From contig JAGYXB010000966.1 of NCBI GenBank assembly GCA_022495005.1, positions 124,001 through 188,000 on the forward strand: a DNA stretch of 64,000 bases, written 5' to 3'. Each line of letters begins with the position of its first letter. Within the stretch, counting starts at the first letter, position 1. Both the position numbers and the translations under genes were made by a program. The stretch comes from Rhyacophila brunnea (taxonomy: Eukaryota > Arthropoda > Insecta > Trichoptera > Rhyacophilidae). The notes under the pieces were generated by a model. The model saw only the letters and a list, made by a program, of their open reading frames with translations. It was not told the DNA's origin and did not search any database. Below, piece by piece: positions 35,330 to 46,079 of the stretch.

Positions 35330-35722
35330 GCCGGGTCGCACATCACAACTCGCCTCGTGTGCCTAACCGCCATAAATCAAAGCTTCCAAGAACGGGCAGG
35401 CGGTGTTAATTGATAAAACCTCGCACATCTGCCTATCGATATCGACATTCGCCGCATCGTGGCTGCTCCGAACGCGGCGACAGTCTAGAGAGAAATGGCC
35501 GTTTATGCAGCTGTGCGCTTGCGCGGAGTCGACTTTTTTTAGATACAACATACAGGCTGTAGAAAATGCGACATGTTGCATCTGCGGATCGTCTCGCATC
35601 GCAGTTGCACCGGCCAATCTGCGAAGCTCCATTTGATAACGTTTGTTTCTTAGTTTACGATGACGTCACATCAACAAATGTGTCATAAGACGCATGCGGC
35701 GAGTTCTGATGTGCGAGCCCAC
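35330..35722. mobile_element. GC-rich MITE with TTA duplication (Harbinger-like?)
   Basis: The left end CCGGGTCGCACATCACAACT, continuing CGCC, is mirrored by GGCGAGTTCTGATGTGCGAG, continuing CCC. TTA flanks both ends (35327-35329, 35723-35725), the usual 3-bp target of PIF/Harbinger elements. The 393-bp interior is unusually GC-rich for this window and open in frames on both strands (35403-35636 plus, 35363-35632 minus), but neither product is recognised. Confidence 0.65.
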
Positions 35723-35800
35723 TTACCCTTCGTGTCCTTTCATTGAATCAAACACAAAACTAAGCATTTTTATATCCAACCGCGGAGTTATAGTTATAAG

Positions 35801-36198
35801 CATGGCCCCCATAAGGGGGGGCTGACATGGCTCGAGCCTGGGGGCCCGGGTTCAGGAAGGGCCTGGCGTGGCGAGCCGACCAGATTAGTGAGATAAACAC
35901 AAATCACAAATTTGCTCTAATAGTAAAAAATTCGCCTGCGGCGCTATTTTGCTTGGTAATATTAATAATTAAAAGTATTTGGTTGTACAATGCAATTTTT
36001 TAGTGTGTGCCGATACTCGACAACTCCATAATTCAAATGGATGTACTCGTACATATTCAAAATATAAAAAATCGCTAAAAATACACCATATGGATAACGC
36101 TAGTGTAGCGCGTCACTCTGACTTTACCCTTAGCGATAGGTAGGGGGGGCCGCCAAACATCCTAGCCTGAGGACCCGCTTCATGACGTGGGGGCCATG
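35801..36198. mobile_element. hAT-like MITE, CATGGCCCCC family, copy 2
   Basis: Ends CATGGCCCCCAT and GTGGGGGCCATG. Flanks GTTATAAG (35793-35800) and GTTATAAT (36199-36206), 7 of 8. Same orientation as 22634-23145, sharing GAGATAAACACA, TCGCCTGCGGCG and CTTAGCGATAGGT blocks. 398 bp. Confidence 0.86.
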
Positions 36199-36206
36199 GT
36201 TATAAT

Positions 36207-37488
36207 ATATATATGTTAATAACTGGTCCTAAAACTCCTAAACTGTAGGACCTGCAATATCTACTAAAATCGTTTATCAGCATTCAACAAACGCGTAATG
36301 TTTACAAAAAATATAACATAATACTCGTATGTGTAAACACAGATGACAAAACGAAAAACGAAAAACAAAAAACACGCGCCAAAAGTATTATGTATATAAT
36401 GTTTATTATAATAAATGAGCAGGAAAGAAAAATACAATTAGACATTACATAAACAAAATGAAAAGTTGGGTACATTGCACAAAAAATGGCCAGCTTGCCT
36501 GAACAGAGGGATGAAACATGTTAATATTTGAAGTAAAAAATATATTGATATAAAATCATTTTAAATAGCAGTCTTACAGTTTAGGATTTTTTGTCTAAAT
36601 TTTGAATTATGATTAAGAATTAAGATTATGAATTCATTTTGAATATATTTTTCACGACTTTTCAATGTTTTCAAACAGATTCGTATAATTGTACACTATT
36701 ACGTTCGTTTGATATAAACTTAAATATAACCATATATTAAAAAAACAACAGATGTGTTGAAATTGATGTAATTTTGTGTACGACTGACCAGAATTCTTAT
36801 GTGAATCGGTCACAATATACCTCATAATCTGAATGCGCTCTTCCGCTGGAATGGATACTTAAATTCATTGAAAGTGGCGCAGTGTGGTGAAAGTAGGGCT
36901 GGAACAGGGTCGTACTCAGTTGAAAGTTTATACTTTAATTAAATTTTACCTCGCGCCTGTCATTCGTTTTATTTCTTCAACAACACTAAGCGTCAAATTA
37001 TTCAAGGAACAATAAAATATGCTCTGTTGAATCAAATTATGTTTTGTATTAAATTTTCAATTATATCGTTCCTGTTCTTTTCTACAATTTAATTCTTATT
37101 ACAGCTTGCACTCTATTTTCAAAACTTATTACTTATATAATAAAAAGTGTGATAAATAAAATTGTATTCCACCACAATGCAAAAATACATGTAGCATTGT
37201 TTAAACGGTTTGTTTTAACTATATAACTAATCTTTATTTTCATGGGGACCAGCTTAAATACCAAAAACTTTTACGCGTTAATACACTTACATATTATATT
37301 ATGTTTATTATTATTAAAATTATATTATTTGGCTCTACAATCTGGTATAAATCTTGGCCGCCACAAGAAGAAGTTTTTTAATAATATTTTATACTTATTC
37401 TTCGTATTCTGACATATTAATATAAAACAAATCCTAACTGGGCCTTACGTTGCTCAACACTGAACTAGAGTAGTATACAATGTTTTGT
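36207..37488. other. AT-rich stretch, nothing recognised
   Basis: No supported gene or element. Confidence 0.4.
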
Positions 37489-37489
37489 C

Positions 37490-37690
37490 ATATCTAACTT
37501 TACATGACTTTTTTTCTTCACTTTTCTGACCATGTCCGATTCTAATAATATCAGCCACTTGCATAACCTATTAGGTCCATACTCAAACTCATACACAAAT
37601 TGAAAAACAATATGTGTACTTGCCAGACCCAGGATTGGAACCTAGGACCAACAACATTATAGCCGCGCGCCCATGAACATAAACAATTAT
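37490..37690 (-). repeat. tRNA-derived SINE, family B, copy 1
   Basis: On the minus strand: GCGCGCGGCTATAATG (A-box region), AGGTTCCAATCC (B box, 37632-37643), CTGGGTCTGGCAAGTACACA, CCTAATAGGTT, GCAAGTGGCTGA and AATCGGACATGGT. The same order occurs on the plus strand at 56308-56525. RNA polymerase III-type retroposon, inactive remnant. Confidence 0.7.
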
Positions 37691-37836
37691 GTAATGCAGG
37701 GTTTCCCAAACTTTTTCTGCAATGGCACACTTCGCAAACCCGGAAATTTTAACGGAACACTTAGCTTATTTTTTTGATTGATTCCTACTAGTTAAAATTT
37801 AAAAAAAAATGTAAAAACACATTATTTATTTAGTAA

Positions 37837-38727
37837 TTACATATTTTTAAATATACAACTATAATATAAAATAAACATAAGAATATGAATAAATAAAGCA
37901 CTTAGGTAATGACTTTGATAATTTTGAGTCCTCGAATTGCATATCTTCTTGATATCAGGCACAATATTGGTAAGTTTCATTCTAATATCTGGTGTGGCAA
38001 GATAAAGAGAAAATCCCGCTTCGGATAAATAGGTAGTAGAAAACGGAAGTAAAACAATCATGGCCCCCACACTCTGAAGCGGGCCCTCAGGCTAGGATTT
38101 TTGGCGATCCCCTACTTATCTCTAATGTTAAAGGCAGTGTGACACATCACATTAACATTTAAAAAATTTTGTTACAGCTCAAATTAAGGGCCTTTATTCA
38201 GTATCTTATTAACTATTTTTTTTCTATTTTTAATACATCTACTTTCATCATGGAGTTGTCGAGTATCGCAATAATCAAAAATTATATTGTTCAATTATAT
38301 AATTTAAAATTGACAAATATTAATAGTCATTAAGTATAATAGCGCTACTTTTTAACTATTAAAGCAAATTTGTAATGTGTGTTTATCTTACTTATCTGAA
38401 CAATTCGCCACGCCGGGCCCACTCAGAGCCCGTGCCCCCAGGCTAAAGCCCTGTCAGCCCCCCCCCCTGTGGAGGCCATGAAAACAATAAAAGCTTTTTT
38501 TGAAAAATTGGGATACTCTTTTGACAAACTCGCCCAGAAATCATTTAAAGGCTGATCTTCAAATCAGACTCACTAATTAAATCAATAAGATTTTCATAGT
38601 CACTTGCGCTTAAGCCTACTGGTTTAGCTATCACGGAAAATGGATTCCGAACCCAGGAATCATTCATACTAGTTTTCAGAACATGTTGCAAAAGTGTATA
38701 AAACCTTTCCAAATTGTCGCGGAACAC
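37837..38727 (-). pseudogene. hAT transposase C-terminal region, split
   Basis: Upstream part (38727-38545) ends SWVRNPFSVIAKPVGLSASD then YENLIDLISESDLK, a signature of ZBED5/SCAND3-like hAT transposases. Downstream part (38070-37837) reads VLLPFSTTYLSEAGFSLYL, then ATPDIRMKLTNIVPDIKKIC, the hAT C-terminal dimerisation region (usual form …LPF.TTYLCE.GFS…PD.R..L..I.P.I..L). The MITE 38059-38480 lies between them. The DNA-binding N-terminus and first catalytic residues are gone, and a Cys common in TTYLCE is Ser here. Confidence 0.87.
38059..38480 (-). mobile_element. hAT-like MITE, CATGGCCCCC family, copy 3 (nested)
   Basis: Ends CATGGCCCCCACACTCTGAA and CTGTGGAGGCCATG, with a perfect duplication AAAACAAT (38051-38058, 38481-38488). 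Inverted relative to the other two copies. Inserted into hAT transposase coding, so it is younger than that element. Confidence 0.9.
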
Positions 38728-38788
38728 CTATTCAGGTTCGGTGGAACACTGGTGTTCCGCGGAACATAGTTTGGGAAACCCTGATTGT

Positions 38789-39635
38789 AATGAATACTAA
38801 AACCGAAAACAAGTGTTTTGATATTATAGTCTTTGATGGCGATTATTAATATTTTGCAAAGTTTATGTATAAGTGGGAAAATATTCTCAGAAAATTATGT
38901 TTTATGTAGGTACCTATTATACTCATGCTTACTTAGTTTTGGCATAGTTATTCTAATTAAGGGAAGTAAGAGGAACCTTTTCTTTGGCCGCATGAAATTA
39001 GCTGTAGCCGGTATTAAACCAATAAAATGCACTTCTATATAACTACTCAGTACTAACGAATTGGCAGAAACATACATAATATGATATTGGATACAGAAAT
39101 TAATTTTATCGGCTATGTTTTAGTGATTTATTTTGACGTACCTAAGTACCAAAAATATCCAATGATTTTTTTTGTAAATAAAATTTTACATTATTTTTTA
39201 TAACTGTTGTAATCTATTTTTTTGGGTAGTGGTTAAATCTGGTAGTGGGCGAGGTAGTTAGGAAGTAAAAGAACATTCATTGTCTAGACTCTAGACTGTA
39301 AAGTTTCATTAAAATAAGTCATGATAGATGTCAAAATAGCCCTTTTGACAGATCAATGTTTTATTGATCAACTATCTGATTTAATCTTTAGTGTTTTCAA
39401 TTTTCATTTTAAGATTAACATAATAATAAAATAATACCTTCCTTGTAAGTGTAATAGTGTTTAAGTCCTTGATGGAATTTTAATTTATATTATAATTGAT
39501 TTGAGACTTGTATTATTGCATTTGAGTCATTTTTTGAGGTTTCGCCTTTCGGCATATTCGGGCACTATGCGCACTCACCAATGACAAATACACACTGACA
39601 ACGAATGCAATTAATTCTTGTTTATGTAGTTAATC
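38789..39635. other. AT-rich stretch, nothing recognised
   Basis: No supported features. Short frames on both strands near 38833-39077 overlap one another and look accidental. Confidence 0.35.
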
Positions 39636-39639
39636 AATT

Positions 39640-40067
39640 CGGTGTTGTTTGGGCATAACCTGTTAACTGCAAAATGTTGAATTTACAGGAGAGCCATTTT
39701 AAGCTTTGAATTGCCCACATAAATTTCAGTTCTTTTTTTTGTTTAAAATTGAAAAAAACATTTTAAAATAAATAACTGAAGAAGAATATGACAATACTTA
39801 GATTGACAATTATTTCACTAATTAGGAAAATAAGGTCACTTATCAGTGGTCTAACTATGATAAGGTCTTTGGTCATGCTTTGACCAAACTAACCACTGTG
39901 TTTGTTCACATATCATCATATTATTACAATAGCGTTTTGAGCATTTTAAGTGAAATATAGATATCGGGTTATTACCAAATGGAATATAATACTATAGTGA
40001 CCCAATTTTTACTCTTAACATAAAATGATCAAAAAAGCAGTTATCAGGTTATGCCCAAACAACACCG
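39640..40067. mobile_element. MITE with CGGTGTTGTTTGGGC ends
   Basis: Ends CGGTGTTGTTTGGGCATAAC and GTTATGCCCAAACAACACCG are perfect inverted repeats over 20 bp, then continue with mismatches. AATT flanks both sides (39636-39639, 40068-40071), either a 4-bp duplication or part of the repeat. 428 bp with no coding. Class unassigned. Confidence 0.75.
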
Positions 40068-40071
40068 AATT

Positions 40072-40740
40072 ATATTATAAATAACAACCAAAATCATGTT
40101 ATTAAAAATATGCTATTTTTTAGCTCTCCACCCCTGGTTTAGTGCAATCAAATCCAAAACATACCTATGCTACTTAATATTATTCTAAATGTTGATCGTC
40201 AAACATTTCAGGTGGCTGAAGCCCTGTATGCAGGTCACGTGTAATCTACATACGGTAACATCTAGTGTTCTCAATATACGGATGCTAGTTAGCACAACGC
40301 ATCAGTGGTGGAGCCGAGATTGCTTTGTTAGGCTACGTCAAAAGCAGTGCAGTACATAACCCAATGACAAGCAATCAAAATGGGCAAATTGGGTTGCCAC
40401 ATTATCTAAATCAAAGGTCAACAAATGACTCTATATAAAGCTAGTAGCTATCAGCTAGCAAGCACGTATGACTATGGGAGTAAGTGGGTATATGCATATA
40501 CCTAGTACCTGCATATTAGTACGCTTTATAACAGGTATTCGTATCTTGTTTGTAGATTTTAAAATGATATAGGTATATAATGTACAATAGTACTTTTTAG
40601 TGTTGGGCTATCCTGGAAAAAATCAGGCGTGTTTTAGTAATATAATATAGAATTATTATTTTTAATTAGAATTTTTTTAGAATTTAGAATTATAATTTTT
40701 TTCAATGAATAATTCACAAAATTAAAGAATCTTACATTCT
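40072..40740. other. Intergenic stretch, nothing recognised
   Basis: No supported features. Confidence 0.35.
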
Positions 40741-41098
40741 GTTGAATAAAAAAATAGTTAATTAAAAATTATTAGCAAGTTCAATAAGTTACAAAAAAAA
40801 ATCTTGGAGTAATCCGTGACGTTGGTAGTAATTATAGTAATACCTACTTTGATTTAAAATACAAAAGCCGATCGCCAATGTAGCTCAATTTAGAAAGCGC
40901 TTCACTGAGTATTAAAAGCCATTAGTTAGAATTTGTCGTAATTAAGTATGACTCCTTTAGTATTGTGGTCAATGTGCGTGGGCGCGATACCTGAGAGATG
41001 CAGGTTCGATCCTGAGGGGTATCTTACTTTTTTCAAAAAAGATTTTTTCCTATTGGTTATAATATTTTTTCTCAGAAGTGTTTTCAAAATTATGTTCA
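40741..41098 (+). repeat. SINE family A, copy 4 (best preserved)
   Basis: Uninterrupted version of the long form: an about 200-bp 5' segment, then a tRNA-like head with TAGTATTGTGG-type A box and perfect B box GGTTCGATCC at 41003-41012, then a TTTTTTC spacer and the TTTTCTCAGAAGTGTTTTCA tail. Frames over it on both strands are not genes. Confidence 0.8.
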
Positions 41099-41939
41099 AC
41101 AGAAATATTAATTTAGTAATATTCATTAGGTGTCGAAGAATTATTTTGTAGAGTGACCATATACAAACTTCCCGCCACTAGACAGAAAAAATCATATTAT
41201 TTTTTCAATGCGTGTTTGATATAGTGCATAATGGACTGTACAAATTACTAAACGCCATTAATCGTGAAGATAAGTAAATTAATATAATCCCGACTTTTTT
41301 GAGACCCACATATTCCGCCGACAGAAAACGATTTCATTATATCTAAGAATGGTAGAATTTCAATTTAATCGAAATAGCTGTATCATACTTGTATATCATA
41401 TTGTTAAACAAAATGCACAAACTGATCTGACTACAAATTGCTTATTACGGTTATAATAAAAACATCGTGGTGTATGGAGAGATGCATGTTGGGCATAAGG
41501 CACAGGGATCAACATATAAATAATAAGATAGTAAATTAAACCCATTCGCTGCGGACCTTTTAATTAATATTTAATTACCATATTCAAATAACATGCTAAT
41601 TACATCTAATGGCCACCTGATGGGCAACACACCAGTTGCGTTGGACGCAGCGAATATGATCTAGGAAAAATTATATACTGCTTCAAAACTTAGAAATGGA
41701 GATGCGCAAGAATGTCCCGTGAAGAACAGATCACTGATGAACAACAATTACATATTCACATCATCAAGTGCTTGCTACCCAATAGATACTAATGAAAAAA
41801 TATATAACAGGCAATTAATTCTCTGCTGGAACATTGGATGTGAACGACGCACTAAAGACCGAGAAAAGTGGAGACGGTAACGAGATTTAGAGTGGATTAA
41901 ATGAACAATAATTAATAATGAATCTATTTTACATCGTTT
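41099..41939. other. Intergenic stretch, possible LINE scrap
   Basis: Near 41845-41880 a forward reading, ERRTKDREKWRR-like, resembles the DR-x-KW motif of LINE C-termini. Too short to call. Nothing else is supported. Confidence 0.25.
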
Positions 41940-42293
41940 TTCTTAGGTCGTATTCTTATTTGTCCGGTGGTTGTTTGTCCGGTACAAATCTTGCAATTGA
42001 TTTTTAACTGACTTCCCGACTAGCTAGACTTTTAGAATATATCAGAACACGATGCCAATGCATTTTTTTATTACTTTTAGCCATCTTTAAGTAGAATTGA
42101 ATTAATTTTTAGTTAATAATATATACGTGCGTTACTATGGAAATCAATATGAAATGACATTTCATTATTCAGTATTTCTATCAAGTAATATTTTTTTGAT
42201 CGTTTAAGCTAGTCAAGTCAAGTTTATATGATTCAACAGAAAATTTAAAAACATTGTATATAAAAAGTTATTTTTATCTTGTAATTATTTTCT
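41940..42293 (+). repeat. Dispersed repeat family R, copy 3
   Basis: Matches 34255-34712 in order (TTGTCCGGTGGTTGTTTGTC, ACAAATCTTGCAAT, CCGACTAGCTAGAC, GTGCGTTACTATGGAAATC, ACAGAAAATTTAAAAACA). It lacks about 80 bp in the middle (the GGTTGCTAAG segment). Confidence 0.65.
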
Positions 42294-42775
42294 ATTAATA
42301 CATACATGGTTTTTGTAATAAAATTAAGGGTAGGCATACATTTATTAGATATATATTATAATATTCGATATCATAACAATATATACCTTGCAATTGTAAT
42401 ATTTCATTCAAATTAGTATTAATATATACGCAGTCTGACAAATAATATTCAAAACTAATTTCGTGTAGCTGTGATTTCAAAGCGTGAAGGCGTGTAATAT
42501 TATGTATGTACATACTCTCAAACTTTATTCAGTAGATACATGGAGGAAGACTTTGCTATTTTACACGTACGTATATGTATTTTACACTTTAATTTTAGTA
42601 ATGAGATGTGTTTATAGAGTGTACATAGTTATAGCATGAAAAATCAGGTTAATGTAAAGATCTAAAAATATATTAAAAAGAGGTTCGAATTTTAGAATGG
42701 AAATTGTTAGGAAAATCAACGATATACAATTTTATTATGCCGGATAGGTAAATTCTTAAGGGGGGACATGCTCGT
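42294..42775. other. AT-rich stretch, nothing recognised
   Basis: A 72-codon minus frame has no recognisable features. No elements found. Confidence 0.3.
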
Positions 42776-43770
42776 CGAAGGTCAAAATTGAGTTTTTATT
42801 GTATTTTCAAACCATGATCCTGGACACTCCTTAAACGTTGTAGATAATCTATTTATATAATTTTGAAGCCTTATTATCCTTTATAGTTATTTTAAATATT
42901 TGATGACTGCATAAAGTATTTTTGTTACATAAAATAGTATTCTTTTAAACCTCTCGCTCTAATGTTTTAGAATATAGTAATATTTCGGTACATAACTGTG
43001 CAGTGGTGTTAATATTTTTTACATTTATTAATTTTTAAACGCATTTATTACATTTATTGTCGCGCGTGTTTGAACATGTACCGTTTAAAAAAAAAATCGG
43101 TTAGTTACATGTTCAAACACGCGCGTCAACATCATTTTACTCCCTACTTTAATTATAGTTTGTCAATTTATTGCTACGGCCGTATGTTGTAGCTTAACCA
43201 CTGGGGAATGACAAAAGGAATGGCGTATTTCAAAAAAACACTACCTTATTCTTAGGTCAATAATTATTATAAAGCAATCATTATTCATAATATGTTTATC
43301 ACACTTAAATGGTCAAAGACATAGCTTATAATAAATATCTTTAGAATCATCTTGAAATGTGTTAATCTTGCCGATTTTTTGAATAATAAAATGCCTAATT
43401 CTTGTCAAATTTGGGATCAGAGAGATTATCAATATAATTTTTATCGTGAATATTTTACAAAAATTATCTAGAGATAAATTATACTAATGGTTTTATAAAT
43501 GCGTTTAAAAATTAATAAATGTAAAGAATCTTAACACCACTGCACAGTTATGTACTGAAATATGACTATATTCTAAAACATTAGAGCGAGAGGTTTAAAA
43601 GAATACTATTTTATGTAACAAAAATACTTTATGCAGTCATCAAACGTTTAAAATAACTATAAAGGATAATAAGGCTTCAAAAATATATAAATAGATTATC
43701 TACAACGTTTAAGGAGTGTCCAGGATCATGGTTTGAATATACAATAAAAACACAATTTCGACCTTTAATC
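42776..43770. mobile_element. Giant inverted repeat (foldback), ~275-bp arms
   Basis: The left arm 42776-43049 and right arm about 43495-43770 are near-identical inverses. Markers: AACCATGATCCTGGACACTC, CGTTGTAGATAATCTATTTA, AAAGTATTTTTGTTACATAA, AGAGGTTT-type CCTCTCGCTCTAATG, TAACTGTGCAGTGGTGTTAA and AATTTTTAAACGCATTTAT. The spacer is about 445 bp and contains its own hairpin (43061-43125). No coding and no target duplication identified. Confidence 0.85.
43061..43125. repeat. Perfect 20-bp-arm hairpin inside the giant inverted repeat
   Basis: CGCGCGTGTTTGAACATGTA at 43061-43080 is exactly inverted at 43106-43125. The 25-base loop itself contains CCG…CGG around an A-rich run. The stem is GC-richer than its surroundings. 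It sits off-centre, near the left arm. Confidence 0.9.
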
Positions 43771-43792
43771 TAAATCGACCTAAAAATCTTTA

Positions 43793-46075
43793 TTTTCTTC
43801 TTCTTCTTCATTCTATCTTCTTTTATTCGTATTGTTCCTATACCATTCATTCGATTGCGATGAAACTTTCATCGGTTGTTGTGGTAACACCCGTAAAGAT
43901 TTCTGAATTAGTACAACCATCTTCTTCTTTTTCTTCATTCTATCTTCTTTTATTCGTATGGTTCCTATATCATTCATCCGATTGCTATGAAACCTTTATA
44001 AGTTGTTGTGGTAACACCCGTAAAGGTTTCTGAATTAGTACAACCATCTTCTTCTTCTTCATTATATCTTCTTTTATTCATATGGTCCCTATATCATTCA
44101 TCCGATTCCGATCGTCAGTGGTTGTGCCAACACCCGCGAAGGTTTCTGAATTTGTACAACCATCTTCTTCTTCTTCTTTATTATATATGTATTCTTTTAT
44201 TCGTATGGTTCCTATACCATTCATTCGATTGCGATGAAACTTTCATCGGTTGTTGTGGTAACACCCGTAAAGGTTTCTTAATTAGTACAACCATCTTCTT
44301 CTTTTTCTTCATTCTATCTTCTTTTATTCGTATGGTTCCTATATCATTCATCCGATTGCTATGAAACCTTCATAAGTTGTTGTGGTAACACCCGTAAAGG
44401 TTTCTGAATTAGTACAACCATCTTCTTCTTCTTCTTCATTATATCTTCTTTTATTCGTATGGTCCCTATATCATTCATCCGATTCCGATCGTCAGTGGTT
44501 GTGCCAACACCCGCAAAGGTTTCTGAATTTGTACAACCATCTTCTTCTTCTATTTTATATTCTTATATTTGTATGAGTTCCTATTCCATTCATCCGATTG
44601 CGATGAAACCTTTATAAGTTTTTGTGGTAACACCCGTAAAGGTTTCTGAATTAGTACAACCATCTTCTTCTTCTTCTTCTTCTTCATTATTTCTTCTTTT
44701 ATTCGTATGGTCCCTATATCATTCATCCGATTCCGATCGTCAGTGGTTGTGCCAACACCCGCGAAGGTTTCTGAATTTGTACAACCATCTTCTTCTTCTT
44801 CTTTATTATATATGTATTCTTTTATTCGTATGGTTCCTATATCATTCATCCGATTGCAATGAAACCTTCATCAGTTTTTGTGGTAACACCCGTAAAGGTT
44901 TCTGAATTAGTACAACCATCTTCTTCTTCTTCTTCTTCATTATTTCTTCTTTTATTCGTATGGTCCTAATATCATTCATCCGATTGCGATGAAACTTTCG
45001 TCAGTGGTTGTGCCAACACCCGCAAAGGTTTATGAATTTGTACAAACATTTTCTTCGTCTTCTTCATTATATCTTCTTTTATTCGTATGGTTCCTATACC
45101 ATTCATCCGATTGCGATGAAACCTTCGTCAGTTGTTGTGATAACACCCGCAAAGGTTTCTGAATTAGTACGACCATCTTCTTCTTCTATTTTATATTCTT
45201 ATATTTGTATGAGTTCCTATTCCATTCATCCGATTGCGATGAAACCTTTATCAGTTTTTGTGGTAACACCCGTAAAGGTTTCTGAATTAGTACAACCATC
45301 TTCTTCTTCTTCTTCTTCTTCTTTATTATATATGTATTCTTTTATTCGTATGGTTCCTATATCATTCATCCGATTGCGATGAAACCTTCATCAGTTTTTG
45401 TGGTAACACCCGTAAAGGTTTCTGAATTAGTACAACCATCTTCTTCTTCTTCTTCTTCTTCTTCTTCAATGTTTTTTCTTTTATTCGTATGGTCCCTATA
45501 TCATTCATCCGATTGCGATGAAACTTTCATCAGTAATTGTGCCAACACCCGCGAAGGTTTCTGAATTAGTAAAACCATCTTCTTCTTATATTCTATCTTC
45601 TTCTATTCGTATGCGTTCCTATACCATTCATCTGATTGCAATGAAATTTTGATCAAGTGTTGTGCTCACGTCCGCAAAGGTTAATAAATTGATAAAACTA
45701 TTTTCTTCATCTTTTTCTTCAATTCTATCTTCTTCTATTCGTGTGCGTTCTTATACTATTCATCCGATTGCGATGACATTTTGACCAGTTATTGTGCGCA
45801 CGCCCGTAAAGGTTTTTGAATTAGTACAACCATCTTCTTCTTCTTCTATTCGTATGCGTTCCTATACCATTCATCCGATTGCAATGAAATTTTGATCAAG
45901 TATTGTGCTCACGCCCGCCAAGGTTTCTGAATTGAGGCAACCATTTCTTCTTCTTTTTCATCTATTCTATCTTCTTCTATTCGTATGCGTTCTTATAACA
46001 TTCATCTGATTCATCTGAGACATTCATCTGATTGCGAAAAGTTGTTGTGCGCACACCTGCAAAGGTTTTTAAATT
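43793..46075 (+). repeat. Minisatellite, ~18 units of about 125 bp
   Basis: Unit: TTTTATTCGTATGGT-CCTATA-C-ATTCATCCGATT, a variable GCGATGAAAC block, GT(G)GTAACACCCGTAAAGG, TTTCTGAATTAGTACAACC, then ATCTTC with a variable number of TTC triplets. Length varies from about 117 to 137 bp, mostly through the TTC run. Units alternate among types (for example CTTTCATCGG, CTTCATAAG, CGATCGTCAGTGG). The 3' units are more diverged. Several 60-124-codon frames (VSELVQPSSSSSS…) run through it; they arise from the repeat and are not supported as protein. Confidence 0.93.
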
Positions 46076-46079
46076 AGTA

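Larger units (their letters stand above)
37698..38783 (-). mobile_element. hAT element relic with transposase C-terminus
   Basis: Ends CAGGGTTTCCCAAACTTTT and TAGTTTGGGAAACCCTG are inverted over 15 bp. Flanks ATGTAATG and TTGTAATG (7 of 8, with one extra A at the right junction) suggest the hAT 8-bp duplication. Minus-strand coding matches the hAT transposase C-terminus. Everything before that is deleted. The coding is further split by the MITE 38059-38480. Excision of the MITE would leave about 660 bp. Confidence 0.88.

Noticed and set aside
35363..35636. Overlapping GC-rich frames on both strands as an exon
   Set aside because: Entirely within an inverted-repeat element with TTA flanks. 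Simultaneous openness on both strands reflects composition.
44008..45564. Several 60-124-codon frames reading VSELVQPSSSSSS… as a repeat protein
   Set aside because: They follow the minisatellite unit and its TTC run, occur in more than one frame and on both strands, and change frame whenever unit length changes.
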